Positions 7,376-16,546 of a stretch of 36,931 nt of DNA are shown piece by piece. Where the stretch lies: NCBI GenBank assembly GCA_905234285.1, contig CAJOHK010000010.1, forward strand, positions 1 through 36,931, written 5' to 3'. Source of the DNA: an uncultured Bacteroidales bacterium. GTDB lineage: Bacteria > Bacteroidota > Bacteroidia > Bacteroidales > UBA932. Within the stretch, counting starts at the first letter, position 1. Every line of letters begins with the position of its first letter. The translations under genes were made by a program, and so were the position numbers. A model generated the notes under the pieces. That model did not search any database. It was not told the DNA's origin and worked only from the letters and a program-made list of their open reading frames with translations.

Positions 7376-9031
7376 ATGCAACACAAACTACTTTCCTTTG
7401 CAGCGCTTTTCCTCATTTTGCTGTCCTGCAATAAAGGAGACCCCCGGCAGTCCGCTGCAGGAGATCCGGCCAGCCTTACAGTAAGCACCGAGAACATCAG
7501 CGCTTCGGCCCAAGGCATAGAAACATCCATCAAGATTACGTCTAACTGTTATTGGAACATTTCGGTATCGGACCTGGAGGGGAAAGCAGCTACTTGGGTG
7601 GGCCTGGATGTCTCTGCCGGTCAGGAAACCCAGGAAATTCCTGTTACCATCAAGAAGAATCCCAAGACCCGTGTCAGGGAAGCTTTGATCCGGATTAGCT
7701 CGCCTGCGTCGGACAAGTTGACTAAAATTATTAAGGTAACGCAGCAGGAGGGAGACGAATCTACCTTTGACGGGTACACCTTCCCCATCATCGAGACCAT
7801 TCAAATTGACGATCCTTCCAAGCGAAATCTTGTCAAAGCCATCATCTCTGGCAACGAATGTGCGTTTGAAGGCGGTATGGTGCTCTCCCGCAGCAATCCC
7901 GAGGGTACGCTCATGCTGGACTGCCCGTCGCATACCCAGCCGTCGGCCGGTAATGAAGCCGACAGGAGTATCCACCGCAGTATCAGGATGGATGGCTTCG
8001 CCAAGGACGAATCGGTGCTGATTGCCGCCCCCGTCAAAGAAGCCGTCAGCGGTGACGTGCGCATGATGCTCGGCGCGCGGGCTGCCTCTTTCACCAAGGC
8101 CGGATGGTCCTACTACTGGAGTGGCGACGGAGAGAATTGGAACAAAATCAATGTAGCCAACGCCGTCACGCCCGGCTCAGATGCCGTCTGGAATGTGATT
8201 CCCTTCAACATCCCCGAGGTGCAGGCGATTCCCGCGGGCAATACCTTCTATTTTAAAATAACGGCCGACCAGCAGCCCGCAAAGGAGTATATCTCCATCT
8301 CCAATACCATCGCCCTGTGTGCCGCAACGGCCCCCGAAGGCAACGTTCCGGCTATGGACGATGACAAAATTGCCTTCTCCACTGCTTTTGACGACCTCGT
8401 CGACAGCAATGCCCCCGATATGCAGCTCCCGCTGGGGCTCTTGAGGAGTGCCACCAACAGCTATGCCAGCAATTTCACCAGTTTCAACAGCCAATATATC
8501 GTCCCCGACGAACTGGCCCCCTTCGCCAGCGCCAAAGGCTGCTACGAGAAGTTCGGATACCTGCAGGTTGGTTACTACGACGAATCGGTGTGGACGCGTA
8601 TGTGCTGCGGCACCTACACCATCAAAATTGGCGAGCGCCTGAAGCAAATGGGCGTGGCCAAAACCGATGCGCTCCTCACCCTCAAGGTTTGCAACATGAA
8701 GGATTTCCGAGGCTATGATAACCTGGCCCAGGTTACTTTGACTGCCGGGGAAGAAAGTCTGGTACTGGAAGGTCTTCAGGACGGGGTGTTTGCCGAGTTC
8801 TCCAAAGAATTCCACAACCTGACCCAGGAATCGGTCATCACCATCTCCACGCCCAGGCTCAGCGACGAAGCGTTGGCTGCGCTCGGCAGAGGGGACAATG
8901 CCAAATACCTTCAGGACTACCGCTTCTTCATCGACGACGTTGTAGTGGAACTGACCACCATTCATGAGAAAGGGACCGACACCAACAACGGGAACGAGGA
9001 CTTTAATGACGGAGGTAATTATAATTGGTAA
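7376..9031 (+). CDS. BACON-domain surface lipoprotein
   Basis: A 551-residue lipoprotein (lipobox LILLSC, Cys18). Residues ~30-125 form a BACON domain: beta-strand pattern with CYWNISVS, a WVGLDVSAG turn and closing VTQQEGDE. BACON domains are common in Bacteroidetes surface enzymes and glycan-binding lipoproteins. The rest (about 130-530) looks like two beta-sandwich regions and has no catalytic motif I recognise. The C-terminus ends in the odd tail NEDFNDGGNYNW. It is the first gene after the promoter at 7333 and precedes a fimbrillin-like gene by 5 bases. A role in surface glycan binding fits its place before susC; the second half could also be an unrecognised enzyme. Confidence 0.8.
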   Translation: MQHKLLSFAALFLILLSCNKGDPRQSAAGDPASLTVSTENISASAQGIETSIKITSNCYWNISVSDLEGKAATWVGLDVSAGQETQEIPVTIKKNPKTRVREALIRISSPASDKLTKIIKVTQQEGDESTFDGYTFPIIETIQIDDPSKRNLVKAIISGNECAFEGGMVLSRSNPEGTLMLDCPSHTQPSAGNEADRSIHRSIRMDGFAKDESVLIAAPVKEAVSGDVRMMLGARAASFTKAGWSYYWSGDGENWNKINVANAVTPGSDAVWNVIPFNIPEVQAIPAGNTFYFKITADQQPAKEYISISNTIALCAATAPEGNVPAMDDDKIAFSTAFDDLVDSNAPDMQLPLGLLRSATNSYASNFTSFNSQYIVPDELAPFASAKGCYEKFGYLQVGYYDESVWTRMCCGTYTIKIGERLKQMGVAKTDALLTLKVCNMKDFRGYDNLAQVTLTAGEESLVLEGLQDGVFAEFSKEFHNLTQESVITISTPRLSDEALAALGRGDNAKYLQDYRFFIDDVVVELTTIHEKGTDTNNGNEDFNDGGNYNW

Positions 9032-9036
9032 GCGCT

Positions 9037-10410
9037 ATGAAAAAGATTATGACTTTTATTACGGCCGCCCTTGCCCTGGCAGCCTGCGAAAAGAATAGGC
9101 CGGTTTCGCTTCCCGGTACCGAGCTCACCGCCACCTTGGAGACCGGCGTTACCAAGAGCCACATCGACGGGAATAAAGTCCTCTGGGACGCCAACGACGA
9201 GATTTGCGTCTTTTCCCTGACGGATGGCGCGTACGCCAATGACAAGTTCATTACGGCCGACGGAGGTGCCTCTGCCGTCTTCAAAGGCGGCGGCATCACG
9301 CTGGACGAAAACGTATATGCGCTTTTCCCTTATGATGCATCTGCCAGCTTTGACCTTACCACAGGAATCGGCTTCCAGGCCGATTATACCGAGCAGAAAG
9401 TGGTGAACGGCAGCTTCGGCCCTAAGATTAACCTAGCCGCAGGCAAGTATAGCGGGCAAAAGAACATCGGGTTCAAGAACGCCGGTGCCTTCCTGAGCTT
9501 CAAGCTCACGCAGGAAAGGGCCGATACCATCCGTCGCATCGAAATCAAGTCCAACGATGGCACGCCGCTGGCTTTCAACGGCACTGCTGCCATCCAGTGG
9601 AACGAAGGAGCACCCGTTCTCACGCCCGCCCCCGGCGCTGAGCAGAGCGACGTGATCAAGATTACCCCTTCGGCCGAAACCTTTGCCACCGGAGACACTT
9701 ATTATGTCTGGGTATTGCCCGGCGAATATAATGGGATCACCGTTACGCTCATTTCACCCACGCAAATGACCGCTGTCAAAGCCGGCGAAAGCACCCTTGC
9801 CATTGCCCGCAATCAGGTGGTGAACCTGGGCGAGATCGGCGGGCTTACCTTCAAGGCCAAGGAGGCCGAAAAGAAGGCCTTGCACTTTGATTTCTCAGGT
9901 GAGCCTCAGGAGGGCTGGCCTGCGGCCGACAAGTGGAAAACCGGTTCGGCCGACAACCCCGTACCCGGAGATACGCTGGTGGTCTACTGTCATTCCGACG
10001 GAAACGACTACAAGTTCTTCCTGACCGATGTGGGGAACGCCATGCAAGCGCGTGTGTGTTGGGATAAAGCCAAAGGTGGCCTTGTCTGGTATGCTGGCTG
10101 GCGCTATGTGGGCCTTCCGGCACTGGAGCGTTTCAAGCTGGTGAGAGTGTCCGGTGTCATGTGTCTGGGCACCAACTCCAAGCGCAAGGCCGGAGTCGTA
10201 GAGAACGTGGCACCCACCAACGTGGATATCAGCATAGAAGACGCCCATGTGTTTGTTTCTGGCGGAGAATCTACCGGCTGGACCACCAAGGACGAAACCT
10301 ACACGTTCAACCTGGAAGGAACCAAGGCCAATACGAGGTATTACTTGCTTTGTACGGCAACCAGTATTGGTGTTTCTTCCCTGGATCTTGTTTATGAAAA
10401 AGTAGAATAG
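9037..10410 (+). CDS. fimbrillin-like (Mfa/FimB type) surface lipoprotein, paralogue A
   Basis: A 457-residue lipoprotein (lipobox LALAAC, Cys17); the ATG at 9037 is preferred over upstream codons because it begins a proper signal. Residues ~25-270 follow the fimbrillin-like pattern: GVTKSHIDGNKVLWDANDEI, an ALFPYDA strand, and NAGAFLSFKL. The ~185-residue C-terminal domain starts KALHFDFSGEPQEGWP. The protein at 19660 has the same two-part build, with KLVFDFTGAALSGWP at the same junction and matching RYVGLPA / RYVGFPA further on. Such proteins can be fimbrial subunits or PUL surface glycan-binding proteins; the position before susC favours the second. Confidence 0.78.
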   Translation: MKKIMTFITAALALAACEKNRPVSLPGTELTATLETGVTKSHIDGNKVLWDANDEICVFSLTDGAYANDKFITADGGASAVFKGGGITLDENVYALFPYDASASFDLTTGIGFQADYTEQKVVNGSFGPKINLAAGKYSGQKNIGFKNAGAFLSFKLTQERADTIRRIEIKSNDGTPLAFNGTAAIQWNEGAPVLTPAPGAEQSDVIKITPSAETFATGDTYYVWVLPGEYNGITVTLISPTQMTAVKAGESTLAIARNQVVNLGEIGGLTFKAKEAEKKALHFDFSGEPQEGWPAADKWKTGSADNPVPGDTLVVYCHSDGNDYKFFLTDVGNAMQARVCWDKAKGGLVWYAGWRYVGLPALERFKLVRVSGVMCLGTNSKRKAGVVENVAPTNVDISIEDAHVFVSGGESTGWTTKDETYTFNLEGTKANTRYYLLCTATSIGVSSLDLVYEKVE

Positions 10411-10418
10411 TTGGAATC

Positions 10419-10705
10419 GTGAAACGTTTTTGGTTATTGGTTGTACTTATTCTGGGCGGGAGCAGCGGCGCTTCAATTGCGCAAAAGAAGCCCAGGAGGC
10501 GGCCAAAATGCACACGGCCGATTCTCTGATGGCCATTGCCGTCAAACGCTACAAGGATGTCTATTACATCCGCCCCAATGCTACCGACCAGGCCCACGAC
10601 ACTTCCGTGGACGGGGTTCATCCCGGTGACCACGGCTATACCCTATGGGCCGAATCCATTCAAAAATCCCTCAAGCGGATTCTTCGCAAATACGGAATCA
10701 AATAA
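10419..10705 (+). pseudogene. remnant of an SGNH/GDSL hydrolase
   Basis: A GTG at 10419 starts a good signal peptide (VKRFWLLVVLILGGSSGASIAQ), but that frame stops at about 10530. In another frame, bases ~10508-10705 encode the last ~65 residues of an SGNH hydrolase, including the block-V motif SVDGVHPGDHGY with the catalytic Asp and His. The Ser, Gly and Asn blocks that should lie between are absent. The simplest reading is a large internal deletion that joined the signal sequence to the C-terminus out of frame. The 91-codon frame from 10430 could be translated but would lack the nucleophile. Confidence 0.7.
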
Positions 10706-10717
10706 CACTAACTTATA

Positions 10718-13700
10718 ATGAAAAAACTGATCTTTCTGTTCATCATCCTTTTTGTGGCCGGCCATCTTGCCCAGGCTCAGCAGACCACGCTGAGCGGCCG
10801 CATCAAGGACGTTGGCGGTGCTCCCGTTCCCGGGGCGGCCGTCTTTGTGACGGGTACCCAGAACGGAGCCGTGGCCGACTTGGACGGCCATTTTGTCCTG
10901 GTTCTTCCAAACAAACCGTCGGCAACTTCTACGCTTACGGTTTCCTGCCTGGGGTATCTTGACCAGGTGATCTCCATGGGCAACAAGACCCAATTCGACA
11001 TTGTCCTTCAGGAAGACGCCCAGTCCCTCGAAGAGACCGTGGTCATCGGTTATTCTACCGTCAAGAAGAAGGACCTCACCGGTTCTCTGTCTACAGTGGG
11101 CGGTGCCGACATCACCCAGCGCAAGACGCAGACCATCTCCCAGGCGCTGCAGGGCGCTATCCCCGGCGTTACGGTGACCCGCAGTAATTCGGCCCCAGGC
11201 GGCGAAGCCACTATACGCGTGCGCGGTATCACCTCCATGACCGACGGTTCCACCGACCCGTACATTCTCATAGACGGCGTGCCGGGTTCGCTGAGCGACG
11301 TCAACCCCGAGGACATTGAGAATCTGACCGTGCTCAAAGATGCCGCATCGGCCTCCATTTACGGTTCCCAGGCGGCCGCCGGTGTGATTTTAATTACCAC
11401 CAAGCGCGCCGAGAAAGGGAAGGGGAGTATTTCCTATAACTATTCCCTGGGAATTGACACCCCCACCCGGATGCCCAAGTACATGGATGCCGTAAGCTAC
11501 ATGGATGCCGTGAACGAGCTCAAGTACAACGACCTTCCCGCCAGCGGCTGGTGCCAGGCTTACGACAAGGAGCTGGTAGAGAATTACTGGAAACTGAACG
11601 CGGCCAACCCCGACGACTATCCCAATACCGACTGGATGGGCCTGGTCATGAATAAGGTTGCGCTGCGCCATGCACATAACCTTAAATTCAACGTTTCCAC
11701 CGAACGGCTGCGTTCCAGCGTCAGTTTCGGCCTAGATGACGTGAATGGCCTGTACAAGGTAAACAACAAATGGAAGCGCTATACCGTGCGCATCAACAAC
11801 GACCTCACCGTGTTCCCTTGGCTTACCCTGTCCACCGACCTGTCCATGGTTTATGTAGACAAGGTATCTCCCCACAGCTCCCCGGCCCTGAAGATGCGCT
11901 ATATGCCGGCCATCTATCCGGCCGTTTGGACCAACGGAAATTACGCTCCCGGTAAAGACGGCAGCAACATCTATGCGGCACTGATGAACGGTGGCGAGAA
12001 CAATACCGACACTTTCAAGGCCACCGGCAAATTCCAGGTGGACATCAAACCCATCAAGCAGGTGACCATCACGGCCCTGTATGCCCCTATGCTGTATTTT
12101 AGCAAGGAAACGGATTTTCAGCGTCAGACCCCTTACTACAATCAGGGCGAGACCACCAGTGGCAAATACATTGCCGAAGCCCTCACTACCACCCTGGAGG
12201 AGTCCCGCGGCTGGCGTTATGCCGGCACCGTACAGGCCTATGTGAACTGGCAGCAGACGTTCGGGAAAAACCATAACGTGGGCGCCATGGCCGGTTATGA
12301 GAATTATTATACTACCAGTAAAACCATCATTGCCGGCAACTCCGACTTCCCCAACGCGCTCATCGAGGACCTGAAAGCCGGCAATCCCTCTACGGCGACC
12401 GCTTCCTCCTCCAATGTGTATGAACTGGCCCGCAATTCCTTCTTTGGCCGCGTCATGTACAATTATGCCTCCCGCTACTATATTCAGGGCAATATCCGCT
12501 GCGACGGTTCTTCACGCTTTGCGCCGGGCTATCGCTGGGGCACTTTCCTGTCGGCATCGGCCGGATGGCAATTCTCTGAAGAACCCTTCATGGCCGCCCT
12601 GAAAAAAGTCATCAACCACGGTAAACTGCGTGTGTCGTACGGCGAACTGGGCAATGAGCGCATCAGCGGCTACTATCCCTATCAGTCCATGCTGTCGGTG
12701 AGCCATCCCGTAGCTTATGTGGGCGACACGGCCATCTCGGTTACCGGTTATGCCCAGGGAGGCGCCGTTGTACGCGACCTCACCTGGGAAACCACCTCCA
12801 ACCTGGACATCGGCCTGGATCTGGCCCTGCTGGACAGCCGGCTCAGTTTCACCGCAGACTGGTATTACAAGAAGACCAAGGGAATGCTTATCGAGGTCCC
12901 GGTGGCTCCGGTTGTGGGTCTGTCCAATCCCTACGACAACTTGGGAGATATGCACACCAAGGGATGGGAAGTGTCCCTGGGCTGGCGTGACACGGTGAAC
13001 GAATTCACCTATAAAGTGAACTTCAACCTGTCTGACGATGTTTCCATCATGGGCGACATCCAGGGCAAAGAAGTCATCTCCGGCGGTAAAATCATCAAGG
13101 AGGGGTATGAATACCTGTCCTGGTACGGATACAAGTCCAATGGGCTGTTCCAAACCCAAGCTGAGGTGGACGCATCGCCCACCCTGGGAACGCAGTATCC
13201 CGGCGATGTGCGCTACGTGAACATCAGCGACCCCATGGGCGCCAGCGAGCAAATTACGGCGGCCGACGACCGCGTGGTCCTTTGCTCCTCCCTGCCGCAC
13301 TTCAACTTCGGCGCAACCATCGACTTGTACTGGAAGGGCATTGACTTCAATATGACCCTTCAGGGCGTTGGCAAGCGCAACGGCTACCTGAGCGACTACA
13401 TGGTACAACCCCTGCGCGGTCAGGTGTACAATTTCCCCACCTATCTGGCGGGAGGCGCCTCCTGGAGCTATAAGAACACCGTAGCGCAGAATGCCGTGGC
13501 TAAATATCCCCGTTACTCATGGGTATCGGGCGGCTCCACCTCCACCATGGGCAACTACGCCTACTCCGACTACTGGATTATCAACGGTGCCTACCTGCGT
13601 ATCAAGAATCTCACCCTGGGCTACACGCTGCCGTCCAAGTGGACCGAGCGCATCCGCATGAAGAACCTTCGCGTGGCGGCCACGCTTACAGATTTCTTTA

Positions 13701-13798
13701 CCTTCAGCCATTATCCCGAGGGCTGGGATCCCGAAGTGGGCGCCACTTCCTATCCTATCACCAAATCGGCCATATTCTCCATATCCGTTAAATTCTAG
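10718..13798 (+). CDS. susC: SusC-like TonB-dependent outer-membrane transporter
   Basis: A 1026-residue outer-membrane protein. Residues 1-21 are a signal peptide (ending AQAQ). Then comes a carboxypeptidase-like regulatory domain (about 23-100, TLSGRIKDVGGAPVPGAAVF), a TonB-box region (LEETVVIGY), a plug domain (SQALQGAIPGVTVTR, RVRGITSMTDG, DPYILIDGVPG, LKDAASASIYGSQAAAGVI) and a 22-strand barrel that ends in the expected aromatic (ISVKF). SusC proteins import oligosaccharides with TonB energy, capped by a SusD lipoprotein, whose gene follows immediately. The substrate cannot be deduced from SusC. Confidence 0.96.
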   Translation: MKKLIFLFIILFVAGHLAQAQQTTLSGRIKDVGGAPVPGAAVFVTGTQNGAVADLDGHFVLVLPNKPSATSTLTVSCLGYLDQVISMGNKTQFDIVLQEDAQSLEETVVIGYSTVKKKDLTGSLSTVGGADITQRKTQTISQALQGAIPGVTVTRSNSAPGGEATIRVRGITSMTDGSTDPYILIDGVPGSLSDVNPEDIENLTVLKDAASASIYGSQAAAGVILITTKRAEKGKGSISYNYSLGIDTPTRMPKYMDAVSYMDAVNELKYNDLPASGWCQAYDKELVENYWKLNAANPDDYPNTDWMGLVMNKVALRHAHNLKFNVSTERLRSSVSFGLDDVNGLYKVNNKWKRYTVRINNDLTVFPWLTLSTDLSMVYVDKVSPHSSPALKMRYMPAIYPAVWTNGNYAPGKDGSNIYAALMNGGENNTDTFKATGKFQVDIKPIKQVTITALYAPMLYFSKETDFQRQTPYYNQGETTSGKYIAEALTTTLEESRGWRYAGTVQAYVNWQQTFGKNHNVGAMAGYENYYTTSKTIIAGNSDFPNALIEDLKAGNPSTATASSSNVYELARNSFFGRVMYNYASRYYIQGNIRCDGSSRFAPGYRWGTFLSASAGWQFSEEPFMAALKKVINHGKLRVSYGELGNERISGYYPYQSMLSVSHPVAYVGDTAISVTGYAQGGAVVRDLTWETTSNLDIGLDLALLDSRLSFTADWYYKKTKGMLIEVPVAPVVGLSNPYDNLGDMHTKGWEVSLGWRDTVNEFTYKVNFNLSDDVSIMGDIQGKEVISGGKIIKEGYEYLSWYGYKSNGLFQTQAEVDASPTLGTQYPGDVRYVNISDPMGASEQITAADDRVVLCSSLPHFNFGATIDLYWKGIDFNMTLQGVGKRNGYLSDYMVQPLRGQVYNFPTYLAGGASWSYKNTVAQNAVAKYPRYSWVSGGSTSTMGNYAYSDYWIINGAYLRIKNLTLGYTLPSKWTERIRMKNLRVAATLTDFFTFSHYPEGWDPEVGATSYPITKSAIFSISVKF

Positions 13799-13803
13799 TG
13801 ACT

Positions 13804-15660
13804 ATGAAACGCATTTCTATAGTATTGCTTGCCTGCTTCTGCCTGGCCTGCACCCGGATGGACCTGGCTCCGGCCGACAAAGCCGCTTCTGGCAACTGGT
13901 TTCAGAATGCCGAACAGTTTGATATGTGCCTGAATGCCCTCCTGCACCAGATGTACTGGCCCATGGAGCGCAACGAATGGGGCGACAGCGAACAGATTGA
14001 ACTGGATCTGCTGACCGACGACGGCACCAACCGCAGTTCCCTGAGCCGCTTCCTCACCGACGGGGTGGACGGCTCCTTCCCCCTTTCTTCCCAAATGTGG
14101 AATATCTCCTACAAAGGCATCAACCGCTGTAACAAGATACTGAAGATGCTGCCCTCGGCCAAGGAGAACATGACGGCCGAAAAGTACAATTTGATTGAGG
14201 GCTGCGCCCGTTTCTATCGTGCGTGCTTTTATGGCCGCATTATTGCCCACTTCGGCGACCCTGTTGTGGTGCCGGCCGACTGGGACTTCGACGAGGGAAA
14301 TGACCGCGAGAAGGCCTACGACCTTACCCGTACGGACCGCTGGGAGGTGACCGACTGGGTGATTAAAGAGTTCGAGGCTGCGGCTACCCTCTTACCGGAG
14401 GTTTATGCCAGCACCGAGGTAACCCGTGCCACCAAAGGCGCCGCCTGGGGCATGGAAGCCCGCTTCGCCCTGTACTGTGCCTCCATCCGGAAATGGGACA
14501 GCTTCGGCATGGCCGATGCCGACGAGGCCAAGCGCCTGTACCAGGTAGCCGCCGATGCCGCCGCGAAGGTGATGACCCTGGGGTACAGCCTGCACCCGGA
14601 TTTTGGTGAGCTCTTCAAAATGAGCACCCACAACTCTCCGGAAGGCATTTTCGTACTGCCGCGCTCCAAGAGTCTGTCGGCCGAAAACAAATACGAATAC
14701 CTGTACAAGGGCGCAACCACGGCCAAGCTCCCGCGCCTGTCCGGTGCTGCCACCTGCTGCACCTGCTGCCCGTCGTGGGACCTGCTGTGCGCTTTCTATG
14801 ATGACCAGGGAAAGCCCATCGACGAGTCTACGGTGTACAACCCCAGAAACCCTTTCGAGCACCGCGATCCGCGCTGCACCTACACCATCGTAGAACACGG
14901 GACCGAGCATGTGGGCGTTATCTACGATCCGCACTTTGACAAGGCTACCGTCTGGTCTTACCGCGAAGGGAAGGAGGTGGAGAACGACGACTCCCGCACC
15001 TATCTCATCAGCGGAACCGGCAACCAGTACGCCTCCTACAACGGCCTGGTGCTGCGCAAACACGTAGACAGCGACTGGCTGAGCCCCTTCGAGGCCGAGA
15101 ATGACAAAATCATCCTGCGTTATGCCGATGTGCTGGAAATCTATGCCGAAGCCAAGATCGAGATGGACGACATCGACCAGTCTGTCCTGGACGCCATGAA
15201 TCAGGTCCGCGCCCGCGCCTACAAGAAGGACTACACAGGTGACGACTATCCCAAAATTACCTCTACCGATCAAGCCGAACTGCGCAAAGTCCTCCGCGCC
15301 GAGCGGCGGATGGAGTTTGCCTGGGAGAACCGCCGTCTGTATGATATCTGGCGCTGGAGAATTGCCGAAAAAGTGCTCAATTTCGCCAATTACGGCCTCC
15401 CCGCCAAGAACCAGACCAACCAGCGCCGCTACATCGATAACAACATGTGGTTCCATGGCGCCGTGCCGCAGATTGACGACGACGATTGCCCGTTGTTTGC
15501 CGAGGCTGTTGCCAGCGGCGAGAGCACCTTCTTTACCGGAGGCACCTATGCCGTGAAACTGTCCCAGCGCAAGTTTGTGGCGCCCAAGAGTTATCTATGG
15601 CCCATCCCCACCACTACCACCAACGTGATGAAAAAGATTCGGAACAATGAAGGGTATTAG
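13804..15660 (+). CDS. susD: SusD-like glycan-binding lipoprotein
   Basis: A 618-residue RagB/SusD-family lipoprotein (lipobox CLAC, Cys16). ATG 13804 is preferred to the in-frame GTG at 13798, which overlaps the susC stop. Family marks include the N-terminal WNISYKGINRCNKIL helix, a TPR scaffold, the RYADVLEIYAEAKIE segment, LRAERRMEFAWENRRLYDIWRW, and the C-terminal YLWPIP. SusD sits on SusC as a lid and binds the glycan. The middle region has a Cys-rich patch (AATCCTCCPSWD), not usual for the family. The next gene starts 14 bases before its end. Confidence 0.95.
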   Translation: MKRISIVLLACFCLACTRMDLAPADKAASGNWFQNAEQFDMCLNALLHQMYWPMERNEWGDSEQIELDLLTDDGTNRSSLSRFLTDGVDGSFPLSSQMWNISYKGINRCNKILKMLPSAKENMTAEKYNLIEGCARFYRACFYGRIIAHFGDPVVVPADWDFDEGNDREKAYDLTRTDRWEVTDWVIKEFEAAATLLPEVYASTEVTRATKGAAWGMEARFALYCASIRKWDSFGMADADEAKRLYQVAADAAAKVMTLGYSLHPDFGELFKMSTHNSPEGIFVLPRSKSLSAENKYEYLYKGATTAKLPRLSGAATCCTCCPSWDLLCAFYDDQGKPIDESTVYNPRNPFEHRDPRCTYTIVEHGTEHVGVIYDPHFDKATVWSYREGKEVENDDSRTYLISGTGNQYASYNGLVLRKHVDSDWLSPFEAENDKIILRYADVLEIYAEAKIEMDDIDQSVLDAMNQVRARAYKKDYTGDDYPKITSTDQAELRKVLRAERRMEFAWENRRLYDIWRWRIAEKVLNFANYGLPAKNQTNQRRYIDNNMWFHGAVPQIDDDDCPLFAEAVASGESTFFTGGTYAVKLSQRKFVAPKSYLWPIPTTTTNVMKKIRNNEGY

Positions 15661-16546
15661 CAAGTTTTCCATGGCCCTTCTTCTGCTGGCGCTCTCTGCC
15701 TGCGGCAAGAAGGATCCCGACACGCCGGAGCCCGAGACGACGCCGGTTAAAATTACGGTCATGTCTTTCAACATTCGCAGTGCCACCATCAAAGAGAGCA
15801 GCGAAGAACGAAACTGGAGCAATCGTAAAACGGCGGTGCGCAACATGGTGAACGAAATGAAGCCCGACGTCATGGGCCTGCAGGAAGCCACCACCCAGCA
15901 GCGCGCCGACCTCAAGACGATGCTGCCCGACTACGAACTGTTCGAAGTACCCAATACGGGCGGTTCCAAAGGCGGAAACACCGTATTGATGTACAACACC
16001 CAGGTGCTGGAGGCTGTCAAATGCCGCTCTTTCTACTTGAGCAGCACCCCCGACCAACAGTCTGTGAATGGCTGGAATGAGGAGACCCAGTACCGCACCA
16101 CCATCTGGGCCGAGTTCAAGCACAAAGCCAGTGGACAGTCTTTCTTCGTTGCCAACACCCACATGCCGCTGGGCAGCGAGGCCCGGGACAATACTGCCCG
16201 CGTCAACTCGGCCAAGCTGAACGTGCAGCGCATGAAGACCTATGCCGGGGAAGGCGCGGCCGTGTTTATCATCGGCGACATGAATTGCAAGAACGCGTCG
16301 GACGGCAAGCACAGCGAGGGGTTGGAACCCTATTACGAATGGATGGGATCCGCACGGGAAAAGGCGGTAAAAACCGATGCGGCCAACAGTTACAATGCCT
16401 GGGGCGGCAGCGGCCAGGGAGCCATCGACCACATTTTTTACCGGAACGCCATCATAAACGAGTTCCGAACCGTTACCGGCGCCGGTTATGGTGTCACTTA
16501 TATCTCCGACCATTATCCCATCATGACTTATGCGACACTTTTATAA
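15647..16546 (+). CDS. EEP-superfamily hydrolase lipoprotein
   Basis: A 299-residue lipoprotein (lipobox LALSAC, Cys19) of the endonuclease/exonuclease/phosphatase superfamily. Conserved blocks are all present: MSFNIRS (Asn), VMGLQEA (metal-binding Glu), VANTHMPLG (His), IIGDMNCK (Asp and Asn), GAIDHIFY (Asp) and ISDHYPIM (Asp-His). The family cleaves phosphomonoesters or phosphodiesters with a divalent metal. A surface or periplasmic position in a Sus operon points to a phosphorylated glycan or glycoconjugate rather than nucleic acid, though a secreted nuclease cannot be excluded. It overlaps susD by 14 bases and the next gene by 17, so the three are translationally coupled. Confidence 0.9.
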   Translation: MKGISKFSMALLLLALSACGKKDPDTPEPETTPVKITVMSFNIRSATIKESSEERNWSNRKTAVRNMVNEMKPDVMGLQEATTQQRADLKTMLPDYELFEVPNTGGSKGGNTVLMYNTQVLEAVKCRSFYLSSTPDQQSVNGWNEETQYRTTIWAEFKHKASGQSFFVANTHMPLGSEARDNTARVNSAKLNVQRMKTYAGEGAAVFIIGDMNCKNASDGKHSEGLEPYYEWMGSAREKAVKTDAANSYNAWGGSGQGAIDHIFYRNAIINEFRTVTGAGYGVTYISDHYPIMTYATLL

